Positions 26,102 to 34,592 of a stretch of DNA of 64,000 bases are shown in pieces. The stretch is taken from the NCBI RefSeq assembly GCF_003952345.1, contig NZ_CP034433.1, positions 992,001 to 1,056,000 on the forward strand, written 5' to 3'. Each line of letters starts with the position of its first letter. Position 1 is the first letter of the stretch. Under the pieces are notes generated by a model. The model was not told where the DNA came from. It was given only the letters and a program-made list of their open reading frames with translations, and did not search any database. A program made the position numbers and the translations under genes. The DNA is from Iodobacter ciconiae (GTDB lineage Bacteria > Pseudomonadota > Gammaproteobacteria > Burkholderiales > Chitinibacteraceae).

Positions 26102-26851
26102 ATGACTTTTTCAGCATCACTTGATAATGCGCTTTATCTCACTTTAGAGGATGGATGTAAATCATTACGTTTTGACGGACATTCAATACAAAGTGCAATG
26201 AATCTGGATGATCCTTATTCTCTGGCTTTGGGTTACTCGCAAACGATGATGGGTTTTCTGCTTTTTGTTCCGGATCCAAAGCGGGTATTAATTGTGGGCT
26301 TGGGTGGCGGCTCTTTGCCAAAATATTGCTATCGCTATTTACCTGAAAGTAAAGTAACCACGCTGGAAATTAATGAAGAGGTTATTGCATTACGTCATGA
26401 ATTTTTTATCCCCGATGATAATGAGCGATTTCGTATTATTCAAACCGATGCAGTTGATTATATAACGCACGGGCATGCTGAGGCTGATGTCATTATGCTG
26501 GATGCTTATGATCATGAAGGCCTGCCAGCTTCTCTTGCAACAGAATCTTATTATGATCATTGCCGTATGGCTTTAACGGATAAAGGGGTGCTGGTGATTA
26601 ATTTGTGGGGAACAGATCCCCAATTAAATATTTATATCGAAAGATTAAAGCGGGTTTTTAATGAGCGTGTTTGGTTTTGCCGTGCATTCAATAGCTATAA
26701 CGTGATTGTTTTTGCCAGTAAGGATGAAAACTTTAAAATAAACTGGATTAAGCTGCTGTTTTCAGCATCCAGGATGGAAGCTCTGCATGATTTGGATCTG
26801 CAGGGTATTGTGCGGCGTTTGCGTGCAGGCCTGCAATATAGCCTGGGCTGA
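26102..26851 (+). CDS. Spermidine-synthase-like (polyamine aminopropyltransferase fold) protein
   Basis: A 249-residue SAM-type Rossmann protein of the spermidine synthase-like group. It shows the N-terminal beta segment (CKSLRFDGHSIQSAMNLDDP), motif I VLIVGLGGGSLPKYCYRYLP, TLEINEEVI and VIMLDAYDHEGLP. The catalytic aspartate region of true SpeE (DxxDP) is not matched, so polyamine synthesis is doubtful and I keep a generic name. The start lies 5 bases from the divergent GIY-YIG start. Confidence 0.8.
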   Translation: MTFSASLDNALYLTLEDGCKSLRFDGHSIQSAMNLDDPYSLALGYSQTMMGFLLFVPDPKRVLIVGLGGGSLPKYCYRYLPESKVTTLEINEEVIALRHEFFIPDDNERFRIIQTDAVDYITHGHAEADVIMLDAYDHEGLPASLATESYYDHCRMALTDKGVLVINLWGTDPQLNIYIERLKRVFNERVWFCRAFNSYNVIVFASKDENFKINWIKLLFSASRMEALHDLDLQGIVRRLRAGLQYSLG

Positions 26852-26920
26852 TTTTTTACAAACTGAAGAAGCTGGTATGATTCGCTCCTTATTTGAAGGA
26901 TTAAAAAAAGAGATCAAGAA

Positions 26921-27148
26921 ATGCAAGAATTTGAAGTTGAACTCAGCAATGAATTTATTGAGCTGCATAATTTATTGAAAATCACCAATGTTGCCAGCTC
27001 AGGCGGGCAGGGGAAACAAATTGTTGCTTCGGGTGATGTGCTGGTTGATGGTCAGCAAGAGCTGCGTAAAGCGTGCAAAATTCGTGCGGGGCAGGTGGTT
27101 CAGGTGGGGGAATCGGTGCTGATTCGCGTTGTGGCCGCCGCCGAGTAA
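26921..27148 (+). CDS. S4-domain RNA-binding protein, YbcJ-like
   Basis: A 75-residue stand-alone S4 domain (FIELHNLLKITNVASSGGQ, VLVDGQQELRKACKIRAGQVV) of the YbcJ family, which binds structured RNA; its target is unknown. It starts at ATG 26921 after AAAGAGAT. It is followed after 6 bases by the cupin gene, so both are probably co-transcribed. Confidence 0.88.
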   Translation: MQEFEVELSNEFIELHNLLKITNVASSGGQGKQIVASGDVLVDGQQELRKACKIRAGQVVQVGESVLIRVVAAAE

Positions 27149-27154
27149 ATAAAA

Positions 27155-27628
27155 ATGAAAAAAATCACTTCTGCAGACATCATTGCGCTGGCTGCATCGG
27201 CAAAGGCGTCTTCACGCCGCCGGGCTAATCTGAATATGCATAAAGAGTTAGCAGATCCGATCCAGCGCCTGGCCATTGCCATGGAGCCGGGCACGCTGGT
27301 TCGTCCGCATCGTCATCCGCATACCTGGGAGCTGCTCTACCCTTTGGCCGGAAGATTTGTGGTATTGCATTTTAATGATGCAGGTGAAGTGATTGCCCGC
27401 CAAATTCTAGGTGAAGACGCTGCTTTGCTGGAAACCTGCCCGGGGGTATGGCACGCCGTATTATCTTTAGATCAGGGCGGGGTGATTTTTGAAGTGAAGC
27501 ATGGCCCCTATATGCCGATTGCCGCGCAGGACTTTGCGCCGTGGGGGCCTCTGGACGGTGATAGTAGAGTGGCCGATTTACTGGCCTGGTATCAGCAGGC
27601 TCAGGTGGGGGACCGCTGGCTTGCCTGA
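27155..27628 (+). CDS. WbuC-family cupin metalloprotein
   Basis: A 157-residue cupin-fold protein of the WbuC family, found often in polysaccharide loci but also free-standing as here. The conserved N-terminal part is SRRRANLNMHKELADPIQRL, followed by the metal-site strand RPHRHPHTWELLYPLAGR and the second half CPGVWHAVL. Its enzymatic role is not established. Only 6 bases separate it from the S4 gene, and a perfect hairpin ends the unit. Confidence 0.85.
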   Translation: MKKITSADIIALAASAKASSRRRANLNMHKELADPIQRLAIAMEPGTLVRPHRHPHTWELLYPLAGRFVVLHFNDAGEVIARQILGEDAALLETCPGVWHAVLSLDQGGVIFEVKHGPYMPIAAQDFAPWGPLDGDSRVADLLAWYQQAQVGDRWLA

Positions 27629-27685
27629 TTAGTCCGTAACCACCTGATGGAGAAGTATTCACGGCCAATATGTTGATATTTCTGC

Positions 27686-27722
27686 TTATGATGAAAAGCA
27701 CATACAGTGCTTTTCATCATAA
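27686..27722. terminator. Perfect 16-bp inverted repeat, likely bidirectional terminator
   Basis: TTATGATGAAAAGCAC (27686-27701) and its exact reverse complement (27707-27722) flank a 5-base loop. It lies between the convergent cupin (plus) and enoyl-CoA hydratase (minus) genes; the A/T-rich arms supply the U-rich tail on either strand. Confidence 0.8.
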
Positions 27723-27730
27723 GAGGGCGG

Positions 27731-28426
27731 TTAATCCAGGCTCAGTGTTTCTTTGTCCAGCTCGATGGCCTTATCTACAGCGGCTAAAAATGTCTGGCGT
27801 ACCCTCAGTTTTGTATTTTTATGGGCTTTCATACTGATTTTCTTCAGTGACTGGGCTACGGCTATGGCGCTATCAGCCAGAGCTTCCGGTTCAACCAGTA
27901 AATCTAAAAATCCTGCCTCTGCCGCGCCTTGCGGGCTAAACATTTCTCCATTGATGACTGAGCGCTCAAATGCTGCCGGACTCAAGCGATTGCGCGCAAT
28001 AACAATCCCTGTGTAGGGCATGGTCATTCCAATTTGTACTTCATTCAGGCCAATGCTAAACGGGCCTGTTACACCGATACGGTAATCTGCAGACAGCAAT
28101 AAAAAAGCACCTTTGGCAATGGCGTGCCCCGGGCATGCAATGATAACAGGGTAGGGATGCGCTAACAGACGGCGGCTTAGCTTTGAGCCCGCAGTTACAA
28201 GCGGCACGGCCTGATCCAGGCCAGAGCTCATCACTTTCAGGTCGTAACCAGCAGACAAAATGCCTGGCCCTGACGTAATAATAACCACCGCCTGATCTTG
28301 CTCAGCCTGATCAAGGGCCTGGTTAAAAGCATCAATCACAGCCATGGAGATAGCATTTACCTTGCCATGGCTTAGGGTCAGTATTGCAATGCCATCGGTC
28401 AATTGATAAGAAATAAGTGAGTTCAT
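27731..28426 (-). CDS. Enoyl-CoA hydratase/isomerase (crotonase) family protein
   Basis: A 231-residue crotonase-fold protein acting on acyl-CoA thioesters. Visible are the oxyanion-hole strands ILSAGYDLKVM and ACPGHAIAKGAFLLLSADYRIG and the GPFSIGLNEVQIGM region. The two catalytic glutamates of enoyl-CoA hydratase are not both obvious: one aligned position is Asn/Glu in LNEVQIG. So the exact reaction (hydratase, isomerase or hydrolase) is open. No other fatty-acid gene is nearby. Confidence 0.85.
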   Translation of the reverse strand: MNSLISYQLTDGIAILTLSHGKVNAISMAVIDAFNQALDQAEQDQAVVIITSGPGILSAGYDLKVMSSGLDQAVPLVTAGSKLSRRLLAHPYPVIIACPGHAIAKGAFLLLSADYRIGVTGPFSIGLNEVQIGMTMPYTGIVIARNRLSPAAFERSVINGEMFSPQGAAEAGFLDLLVEPEALADSAIAVAQSLKKISMKAHKNTKLRVRQTFLAAVDKAIELDKETLSLD

Positions 28427-28482
28427 TCTTGAGCCCGGGTGGAAGATTGGGTGTAAACCTTATCGGCTCTATGCTTATTGGT

Positions 28483-28507
28483 AAAGTGGGGCAAGCCCAC
28501 TTTTTTT
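28483..28507 (+). terminator. Orphan intrinsic terminator-like hairpin
   Basis: An 8-bp stem (AAAGTGGG 28483-28490 with CCCACTTT 28496-28503), loop GCAAG and seven T's to 28507 on the plus strand. No annotated plus-strand gene ends here: the nearest upstream one stops 850 bases earlier and already has a terminator. It may end an unannotated short transcript or block transcription toward the receptor gene. Confidence 0.6.
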
Positions 28508-29212
28508 GCAATCAAAGGGCTATAAATACTTGAAAATAGCCTTAGATTATTGCGCGCATATTTCTTTTTTCTTTCATTGAGTGGTGCATTGATTGGAAGG
28601 TGTGGTAGATACCACTCAAATGTAATGAATAATATGTACTAAATATACAAATAAAAAATGACAATAGGATATGATTTTCAGGGCATTTTTATCCCCTTTT
28701 TATCGAAAAATGCACGGTAATAGTACAAGGCACACTGCATAAAAAGCATAAAAATGTTTGTATTTTTTTTGAATCCTGGCACTGGCGGGTTTATTAATAA
28801 GCAGAGTCGTTAAAATTTTCTTACAACTAACTTGTGTTATTTTTAGTATTTGCTTGCTTTTTTGAAAGTGTTTTTGTATCTCCTTGATTGGATTGAAATA
28901 AGTATTTCATTGTATTGTTGTTTTGATATTAATTTGATCGATTTAGCCACTGCTTTTATCGTAAGCAAATCAAGCTGGGATTATCCCTAGCTTGTCGCTA
29001 ATTCTTTGATTTGCATCAAGTGTGTCAGAAAAATTAGCATATATTTCCTCCCCGTTTAGCTCTTGTGTTAGTTACATATCGTTACATTCGCATTATTCAC
29101 CTATGGTAATTTTTCCTTAGCGAAAGCCGCAGATACAAATACAGCGGTTATGCAGAGCAAGGAATCTCACGTTTAAGTGAGTATTTGTAAGGCTAAATAT
29201 CAGGGGGCTTTC
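28508..29212 (+). promoter_or_regulatory. Long AT-rich non-coding leader before the TonB-dependent receptor
   Basis: About 700 bases with no credible gene. Within it, GCAAATCA (28965-28972) can pair with TGATTTGC (29007-29014), enclosing or competing with CAAGCTGGGA...TCCCTAGCTTG (28971-28994), a possible folded RNA or operator. No clear Fur box was seen. A long regulated leader is usual for receptors; a promoter cannot be placed with confidence. Confidence 0.35.
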
Positions 29213-31714
29213 ATGCATATAAAAAAATTATCAGTTGCGATTGCTTTAATCGGTGCTGGAGCTTCAATAAGCGCTCAGGCTGAAGAAATAGTAAATAAAG
29301 TTGAGCGCGTTGAAGTAACAGGGTCGAGCATTAAGCGCGTGAAGAAAGAAGGTGCAACTGCCGTAGAAACGGTAAATCGTAAAGCAATTGAAAAAACCGG
29401 CGCTACTACTGTTCAGGAGCTGGTAAAGAATATTACTGCTGTTGATTTTTTTGATTATGGTGATCAAAAAGCAAACTCTCCAACCAGCTCTGGCGCTTCG
29501 AATATTAAAATGCGCGGCTTGAATGAAAGTGATGTGCTGGTTTTGATGAATGGCCGCCGTATTCCTACTGCTGCATTTACAGATGTAGGTGGTGCAGGGG
29601 CTGCGGTTGACATCAATATGATTCCGCTTTCTGCAATTGAGCGTGTAGAGGTATTAAAGGATGGCGGCTCTGCCATCTATGGCTCTGACGCTGTTGCAGG
29701 GGTCGTAAATTTCATTACCAAGAAAAACTATCAGGGCGGTGAAATTCGCGGTGGTTTAGGTCAGTCCAGCCGCGGGGATGGCACAGAAAAAACGTTTGGT
29801 ATGACCGGTGGCTATGGTGATCTGAATGAGCAAGGGTTCAATGTTTTAGCAACATTTGATCTGTTGAAGCGCGATGCAATCTATGCAAAAGACAGAGACA
29901 TGACGAAGTCTAATGATTTTAGGCGGTTCGGTGGTTCAGATGATCGCAGTGACTATTCGCCCTATGGCAATTTATTAAATGATGATGGCGATATCATTGG
30001 CACGGTTAAGCCAGGTTGCCCGGCAGAATTGCAAGCCGATAAAGGGTGTAAGTATGACCCTCTGGCGTCACTCTTAACGATTAATAATGCAGCTGACCGA
30101 ATGGGCACAATGCTGCAAGGCAGCGTAAAGATTACTGACAATATTACGGCGATGGTGCAAGGCTTTTATTCTAAGTCAACTGACCATTTTGAGGCCCATC
30201 CGGTTCCCGATGTATTTTTGACTGCGGATGGTAAAGAATATCTAGGCCGGTTTATGCAGGCTGGCCCGCGGACAACGGATCGCGAGTCTACCCTATCCCA
30301 ATTGACTGCAGGTCTGGATGGCAGTACGGGTGGTTTTGACTGGAGTGTTTCTGCTGGGTACGGTGTCAGCAAATCAACTAATCAAGACAGCAACTATTTG
30401 CATGCAGTGAAGTACAAGGAAAACAAAGATAAGATTGATGCCACATCAATCACTAATGATCAGGCCTTAGTCGACAGTATCAAGGTAAGCCCGCTGCGTG
30501 AAGCTGAAAATAAACAGTCATTTTTTAATGCAAAAGTGAGTGGCGAGACAGGTATTAATCTGGATGGTGGGGCGGTTGCATTTGCTGTTGGTATGAGCCT
30601 GGTGAAGGAGTCATTGGTTGATACGCCTGATTTATTAACCCAGGCGGGTTTGGTTAAGGGCTCGATTAAACAAGCGGCAACCGATGTTTCTCGTACAGGT
30701 CAGGGTTTGTTTGCCGAGTTAGCCATTCCTGTTACAAAGGCGCTGGAGTTTCAGGCGGCTGCCCGTTACGATCAGTATGATTCGGAATCCCATCTATCAC
30801 CACGTTTGGCCGTTCGGTTCCAGCCTATTGCCGAGCTAATGTTTCGCTCTTCATTTTCGGAAAGCTTCCGTATGCCTTCGCTTAAGCAAATTAGCGAAAA
30901 TCCATCGGAAGGCTCGTATAAGTTTTCTGGTGAAGACTGTAAATATATAAATAAACCTGAAGGCTGCAATGTAAGTGGTTATACGCAAACAAAAGGAAAT
31001 GCTAATTTAAAACCTGAAATTGGCAATTCATTTAATTTTGGTGCAGTGGTTGATATCGGTGTATTTAGCGGTAGCCTTGATTGGTGGTTAATGAAAAAAG
31101 ATGATGTAATCACTACGCCAACAGAATCTGAGGCATTAGCTGCAGGCCAGTGGTTTATTCGGGATAAACAGCCTATTGTATTCAAGCAATTATTGAATCG
31201 TGGCAAGTTTGAATCATCCGGTATTGATACTGATTTAAGAGTGCGCCTTCCTCTGGAAATTGCTACGGTTACTTTTTCAAATAGTAATTCTTATTATTTA
31301 TATAGCAAATCTACCAATGCGGCAGGAGAGATGGAGGATGGACTGGATGTCATGATTAATGGCACTCCAACACCCGTTTGGCGTAATACTTTCCGCGTTG
31401 ATATTGAAAAGTCAGGCTGGTCGGGTGGTGCTGCTGTTCGCTCTACAGCGGGCTTTAAAGATTCAAAAGTAAGTGTTGATGATAAAGCGAATTATGATCC
31501 GGAGACTAAGCGCGTTGATAGTTTTACCGAAGTCGATCTTAACCTTAGCTATACCGGTTTTAAAGGGATAAAGCTTGATTTTACGGTGAAAAATGCACTG
31601 GATGCCGAGCCCCCATTCTCTAATGTTGGGACAACATTCCAGTATCCGGGATATGCCCCAATTTATAGTGCACGCGGTCGTTTCTATAGTCTGGGCGCAA
31701 AGTACTCGTTCTAA
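29213..31714 (+). CDS. TonB-dependent outer-membrane receptor
   Basis: A 22-stranded outer-membrane barrel with an N-terminal plug, 833 residues, for energised uptake of a scarce substrate. A signal peptide (MHIKKLSVAIALIGAGASISAQA) is followed by a VERVEVTGSSIKRV segment that serves as the TonB-box region. The plug motifs are NIKMRGLNESDVLVLMNGRR and VEVLKDGGSAIYGSDAVAGV, and the barrel ends in the canonical aromatic residue (GAKYSF). The VEVTGSxIKR start and large loops resemble receptors for peptides or sugars more than classical siderophore receptors. The frame opens earlier, at 29177, but ATG 29213 follows CAGGGGG. Its tonB-exbBD and peptide-transport neighbours lie downstream. Confidence 0.93.
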   Translation: MHIKKLSVAIALIGAGASISAQAEEIVNKVERVEVTGSSIKRVKKEGATAVETVNRKAIEKTGATTVQELVKNITAVDFFDYGDQKANSPTSSGASNIKMRGLNESDVLVLMNGRRIPTAAFTDVGGAGAAVDINMIPLSAIERVEVLKDGGSAIYGSDAVAGVVNFITKKNYQGGEIRGGLGQSSRGDGTEKTFGMTGGYGDLNEQGFNVLATFDLLKRDAIYAKDRDMTKSNDFRRFGGSDDRSDYSPYGNLLNDDGDIIGTVKPGCPAELQADKGCKYDPLASLLTINNAADRMGTMLQGSVKITDNITAMVQGFYSKSTDHFEAHPVPDVFLTADGKEYLGRFMQAGPRTTDRESTLSQLTAGLDGSTGGFDWSVSAGYGVSKSTNQDSNYLHAVKYKENKDKIDATSITNDQALVDSIKVSPLREAENKQSFFNAKVSGETGINLDGGAVAFAVGMSLVKESLVDTPDLLTQAGLVKGSIKQAATDVSRTGQGLFAELAIPVTKALEFQAAARYDQYDSESHLSPRLAVRFQPIAELMFRSSFSESFRMPSLKQISENPSEGSYKFSGEDCKYINKPEGCNVSGYTQTKGNANLKPEIGNSFNFGAVVDIGVFSGSLDWWLMKKDDVITTPTESEALAAGQWFIRDKQPIVFKQLLNRGKFESSGIDTDLRVRLPLEIATVTFSNSNSYYLYSKSTNAAGEMEDGLDVMINGTPTPVWRNTFRVDIEKSGWSGGAAVRSTAGFKDSKVSVDDKANYDPETKRVDSFTEVDLNLSYTGFKGIKLDFTVKNALDAEPPFSNVGTTFQYPGYAPIYSARGRFYSLGAKYSF

Positions 31715-31730
31715 AAAAAGGGAAGTGTTT

Positions 31731-31765
31731 CCTGTGAGGGCTTTGTCCTCACAGGTCATCCTTTT
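31731..31765 (+). terminator. Terminator after the TonB-dependent receptor gene
   Basis: A 9-bp perfect stem CCTGTGAGG (31731-31739)/CCTCACAGG (31747-31755), with an outer AAAAGGG...CCTTTT that adds pairing and a T-rich tail. Confidence 0.75.
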
Positions 31766-32075
31766 GCTTTATTCACAGAGTGCAGCAAATATAACGATTT
31801 TTTTTAAACTGGCATTATTTTGTATTGGTGATGCCTGTACATTAATAATCTGTCATATTTTTTGTTGACGTTAATTTATAAAATTAAGCATAAAAATAAA
31901 TAAAAAACAGCTGCAGTCTGATTGTCTGAGATTATTCTTATTAATTTTATGTTTAATTGTTATTTTTGACGGGCTAGAGAAAACCCTAGTAAAAAATTAT
32001 TATTTACAGGCGTATGTTAATAGCAGCTTGATTATTTTATTAAGCTATTTCGTAAATTATTTAAAGGAGAGCATC
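31766..32075 (+). promoter_or_regulatory. AT-rich upstream region of tonB
   Basis: Very AT-rich, with no credible gene. TTGACG at 31966-31971 with TAAAAA at 31990-31995 (18-base spacer) is the best sigma-70-like candidate for the tonB-exbB-exbD unit; it is a weak match. Confidence 0.3.
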
Positions 32076-32729
32076 GTGGAAGCTTTTGGCCAGAATGCAC
32101 GCGATCGCCGTGCAGTGGGCTTAATGGGGGTGGCTGCCTTGCATGTGCTCGTTGTTTATGCGCTGGTTACCGGCTTGGGTAAAGATCTGGTTAAGGTCAT
32201 TCAGCAAAAAGTTGAAGTGGCTGTGATTAGTGAGCCGCCGCCACCGCCTCCGCCGCCACCACCTCCGAAAATTGAAAAAGTGGTGAAAGAAACAGCTCCG
32301 CCGCCACCAAAGCAGCAGCCGGCTTATGTTCCGCCTCCTGTCGTTGCGCCGACGACCCAGTCGGCCAATACGGTTCAGGCGACTTCGGAAGTAAAAGCGC
32401 CTTCGGCCCCGGCTGTGCCTCAGGTCACCGCGGCCCCGGCAACCCCTGCCGGTCCGATTTCAACGGTGGGTAATTGCAGTAAATTTGGTGGCCTGGAGTT
32501 TCCTCGCAAGGCTTTGAGTGAAGATATCAGTGGAGTGGTCACGATTGTTTACAAGACAAATTCAGACGGAAAGCTGAGCGAAATTATCAGCTCTAAGTTT
32601 ACAAGTGGGATTCCAGCATCTTTCCGTAGTCAGTTTTTGCAAGCGGCCAAGCAGTCTTTACAGGGTAATAGCTGCAAGCCGGATACGATTTTTGAGCAAG
32701 AGCTTTCTTTTAAGCTCGATACAGAATAA
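32076..32729 (+). CDS. tonB: Energy transducer TonB
   Basis: An inner-membrane-anchored protein that spans the periplasm and pulls open the receptor plug. One N-terminal membrane segment (VGLMGVAALHVLVVYALVTGL) is followed by a run of eleven prolines and further Pro/Lys/Val repeats, then a C-terminal TonB domain (about residues 140-217, GLEFPRKALSEDISGVVTIVY). The start is GTG at 32076 with an excellent AAAGGAG; the frame opens earlier, at 32028, without a ribosome site. It leads tonB-exbB-exbD-exbD. The polyproline run should need EF-P for translation. Confidence 0.93.
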   Translation: MEAFGQNARDRRAVGLMGVAALHVLVVYALVTGLGKDLVKVIQQKVEVAVISEPPPPPPPPPPPKIEKVVKETAPPPPKQQPAYVPPPVVAPTTQSANTVQATSEVKAPSAPAVPQVTAAPATPAGPISTVGNCSKFGGLEFPRKALSEDISGVVTIVYKTNSDGKLSEIISSKFTSGIPASFRSQFLQAAKQSLQGNSCKPDTIFEQELSFKLDTE

Positions 32730-32764
32730 TTAGCCCCTCACTTTTTTCATGGAGTATCCCGATC

Positions 32765-33502
32765 ATGGCCAAGTTCTCCCGCCAATTTTTTATGTTCGCA
32801 GCCGCTGCTGCAGCGTGTGCACTGCCAGTACTGGCAAATACCACGACAGCCGTTGCCAATCCGTATGGTATTGATGCTTTATGGGCGCAAGGTGATATCG
32901 TCGCTAAAGGCACTTTAGTCATTTTGCTGACTATGTCGGCGGCAACCTGGTACGTGGGTATTGTTAAGATTCTGGATCAGCGCCGCCTGATTAAATTAGG
33001 TCGTGATTTACTTAAAGCACGTGGCCCGGAGCTGCTGAGCCGAGCTAAAGAGCTGAAAGATGACGGTATTTACAGCTCGGTAGCCCATGCAGGCGCACAG
33101 GCTGCGAGCGAGCATCATGGCGAATTAAGCAAAAATGTAGACCTGAATACCTGGGTTTCGATGGCAACTTACGATGCAGCAGATCATGCCAGCAGCCAAA
33201 TGCAGGCAGGGATGTCGGTGATTGCAACTGTTGGCTCTACCGCTCCTTTTGTTGGTCTTTTTGGTACGGTTTGGGGCATTTACCATGCACTGACAGCAAT
33301 TGGTATTTCCGGGCAGGCTTCGATTGATAAAGTGGCAGGCCCGGTGGGTGAGTCGCTGATCATGACGGCAATCGGTCTGGCTGTTGCCGTGCCTGCCGTA
33401 TTGGGTTACAACTGGCTGGTGCGCCGTAATAAGTTAGTGGTGGAAATGGTTCATGCTGTAGCTGCCCGCCTGCATACCAATTTACTCAGCACACCTAAGT
33501 AA
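32765..33502 (+). CDS. exbB: Biopolymer transport protein ExbB (MotA/TolQ/ExbB family)
   Basis: The proton-channel subunit that energises TonB. An extra N-terminal hydrophobic segment is followed by the family membrane segments (VILLTMSAATWYVGIV, IATVGSTAPFVGLFGTVWGIYHAL, MTAIGLAVAVPAVLGYNWLV). At 245 residues it is the long ExbB type. It follows tonB by 35 bases and precedes exbD by 5, so the stoichiometric complex is co-expressed. Confidence 0.94.
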   Translation: MAKFSRQFFMFAAAAAACALPVLANTTTAVANPYGIDALWAQGDIVAKGTLVILLTMSAATWYVGIVKILDQRRLIKLGRDLLKARGPELLSRAKELKDDGIYSSVAHAGAQAASEHHGELSKNVDLNTWVSMATYDAADHASSQMQAGMSVIATVGSTAPFVGLFGTVWGIYHALTAIGISGQASIDKVAGPVGESLIMTAIGLAVAVPAVLGYNWLVRRNKLVVEMVHAVAARLHTNLLSTPK

Positions 33503-33507
33503 TCATT

Positions 33508-33942
33508 ATGAGATATCTGCGGCCAGGGCAAAGGGCATCCAGCCAGGATGACGATGTAATATCAGCGATTAATACCACGCCATTGGTTGACGTGATGCTG
33601 GTTTTGCTTATTATCTTTTTAATTACCATTCCAGTAGTAACGCAAACGATTAAACTGACTTTACCTAAAGAGGTCAATATTCCAACGCAAACCAAGCCGG
33701 AAAACATTGTTTTAGGCGTGGATGATAAAAGCAATATTTATTGGAATATCAGCCCAGTGAAGTCAGATGAAGAATTACTGGCCCGTTTGGTTAAAGTTGC
33801 AAAAATGGATCCCCAACCGGAAATTCACATTCGTGGTGATATGTCTTCCAAATATAGTTCGGTAGGGCGGATTGTATTAGCCGTACAAAGGGCGGGGATT
33901 GTAAAAATTGCCTTTATTACCGAGCCTCCTGCCAGAAATTAA
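33508..33942 (+). CDS. exbD: Biopolymer transport protein ExbD (first copy)
   Basis: The 144-residue partner of ExbB, with one N-terminal membrane helix that holds the proton-carrying aspartate: AINTTPLVDVMLVLLIIFLI (Asp in LVDVML). The periplasmic domain follows (ILARLVKVAKMD-like region, GDMSSKYSSVGRIVLAVQRAGI). The second copy downstream is similar but distinct in its periplasmic half. Two ExbD proteins in a row are known from Xanthomonas-type systems, where the second may be substrate-specific. Confidence 0.94.
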   Translation: MRYLRPGQRASSQDDDVISAINTTPLVDVMLVLLIIFLITIPVVTQTIKLTLPKEVNIPTQTKPENIVLGVDDKSNIYWNISPVKSDEELLARLVKVAKMDPQPEIHIRGDMSSKYSSVGRIVLAVQRAGIVKIAFITEPPARN

Positions 33943-33959
33943 TGGAAGAGTGAAGTGCC

Positions 33960-33992
33960 GGGCAATGGTTTATGCCATTTAAACTGTTGCCC
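33960..33992 (+). other. Intercistronic hairpin between the two exbD genes
   Basis: GGGCAA (33960-33965) pairs with TTGCCC (33987-33992), and inside GTTTA (33968-33972) pairs with TAAAC (33980-33984), separated by a symmetric TG/TG internal loop and a 7-base apical loop. No T-run follows, so it is not an intrinsic terminator. It is more likely a processing or stability element that sets the ExbD1:ExbD2 ratio. Confidence 0.55.
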
Positions 33993-34034
33993 CACTGAAT
34001 CATTAGATAAGTAAATGCGCTGTGGAGAACAATT

Positions 34035-34454
34035 ATGGGTATGCAAGTCGGTGGTAATGACGATGATATGATGATGGAAATCAATACCACGCCATTGATT
34101 GACGTGATGCTGGTTTTACTGATTATGCTGATTATCACTATCCCAATTCAAACACATGCTGTCAAACTGGATATGCCGGTTAATTCACCTGCTAAACCGG
34201 CAGAAAAACCGGAAATAGTTCAGATTGATATTGGCAGTAATAATATTATTTCATGGGCTGGCACTCCTTTGGCAGATCGTGCTGCTTTAGAAAAAAATCT
34301 GTCTGAAGCAGCCCGCAAAGCCGTGCAGCCAGAGTTTCATATTCGCCCTGATAAAGATGCAAATTATGAATCTGTTGCTCTGGTTCTGGCCAGCTCGCAG
34401 CGATTAGGGGTAAAAAAGATTGGTATTGTCGGGCATGAGCAATTTATAAAATAA
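34035..34454 (+). CDS. exbD: Biopolymer transport protein ExbD (second copy)
   Basis: A 139-residue ExbD paralogue with the same membrane signature (EINTTPLIDVMLVLLIMLII) but a shorter, differently charged periplasmic domain (SHRLGVKKIGIVGHEQF-type end). It is preceded by a 92-base gap that holds a hairpin, and its own TGGAGAA ribosome site. It ends at a terminator, closing the tonB unit. Whether the two copies form a mixed dimer with ExbB or serve different receptors cannot be seen. Confidence 0.93.
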   Translation: MGMQVGGNDDDMMMEINTTPLIDVMLVLLIMLIITIPIQTHAVKLDMPVNSPAKPAEKPEIVQIDIGSNNIISWAGTPLADRAALEKNLSEAARKAVQPEFHIRPDKDANYESVALVLASSQRLGVKKIGIVGHEQFIK

Positions 34455-34457
34455 TTG

Positions 34458-34485
34458 AAAGCAGGGCATTTTTGCCCGGCTTTTA
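34458..34485 (+). terminator. Terminator after the second exbD
   Basis: AAAGC-A-GGGCA (34458-34468) pairs with TGCCC-G-GCTTT (34473-34483) with one A-G mismatch and a TTTT loop, followed by T-rich sequence. Confidence 0.75.
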
Positions 34486-34592
34486 TATCGAAGAAAAGAT
34501 AAAATTGAATAGCAGGCATTAACCTCTTTTTATGTATGCAGATTAAAAATAATCGCAAAGAAAGATCTGATTAACCTTTGCCGGGAAATATT

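Noticed and set aside
26787..26978. A short frame (with an inner ATG at 26877) before the S4-domain gene
   Set aside because: It overlaps both neighbours out of frame and has no conserved features; the S4 gene start explains the region.
28508..29212. A Fur box or tRNA gene in the long leader
   Set aside because: No GATAATGATAATCATTATC-like palindrome and no cloverleaf or CCA end could be found by eye.
31593..31868. A 91-residue frame across the end of the TonB-dependent receptor
   Set aside because: Overlaps conserved receptor barrel codons and its terminator; no ribosome site.
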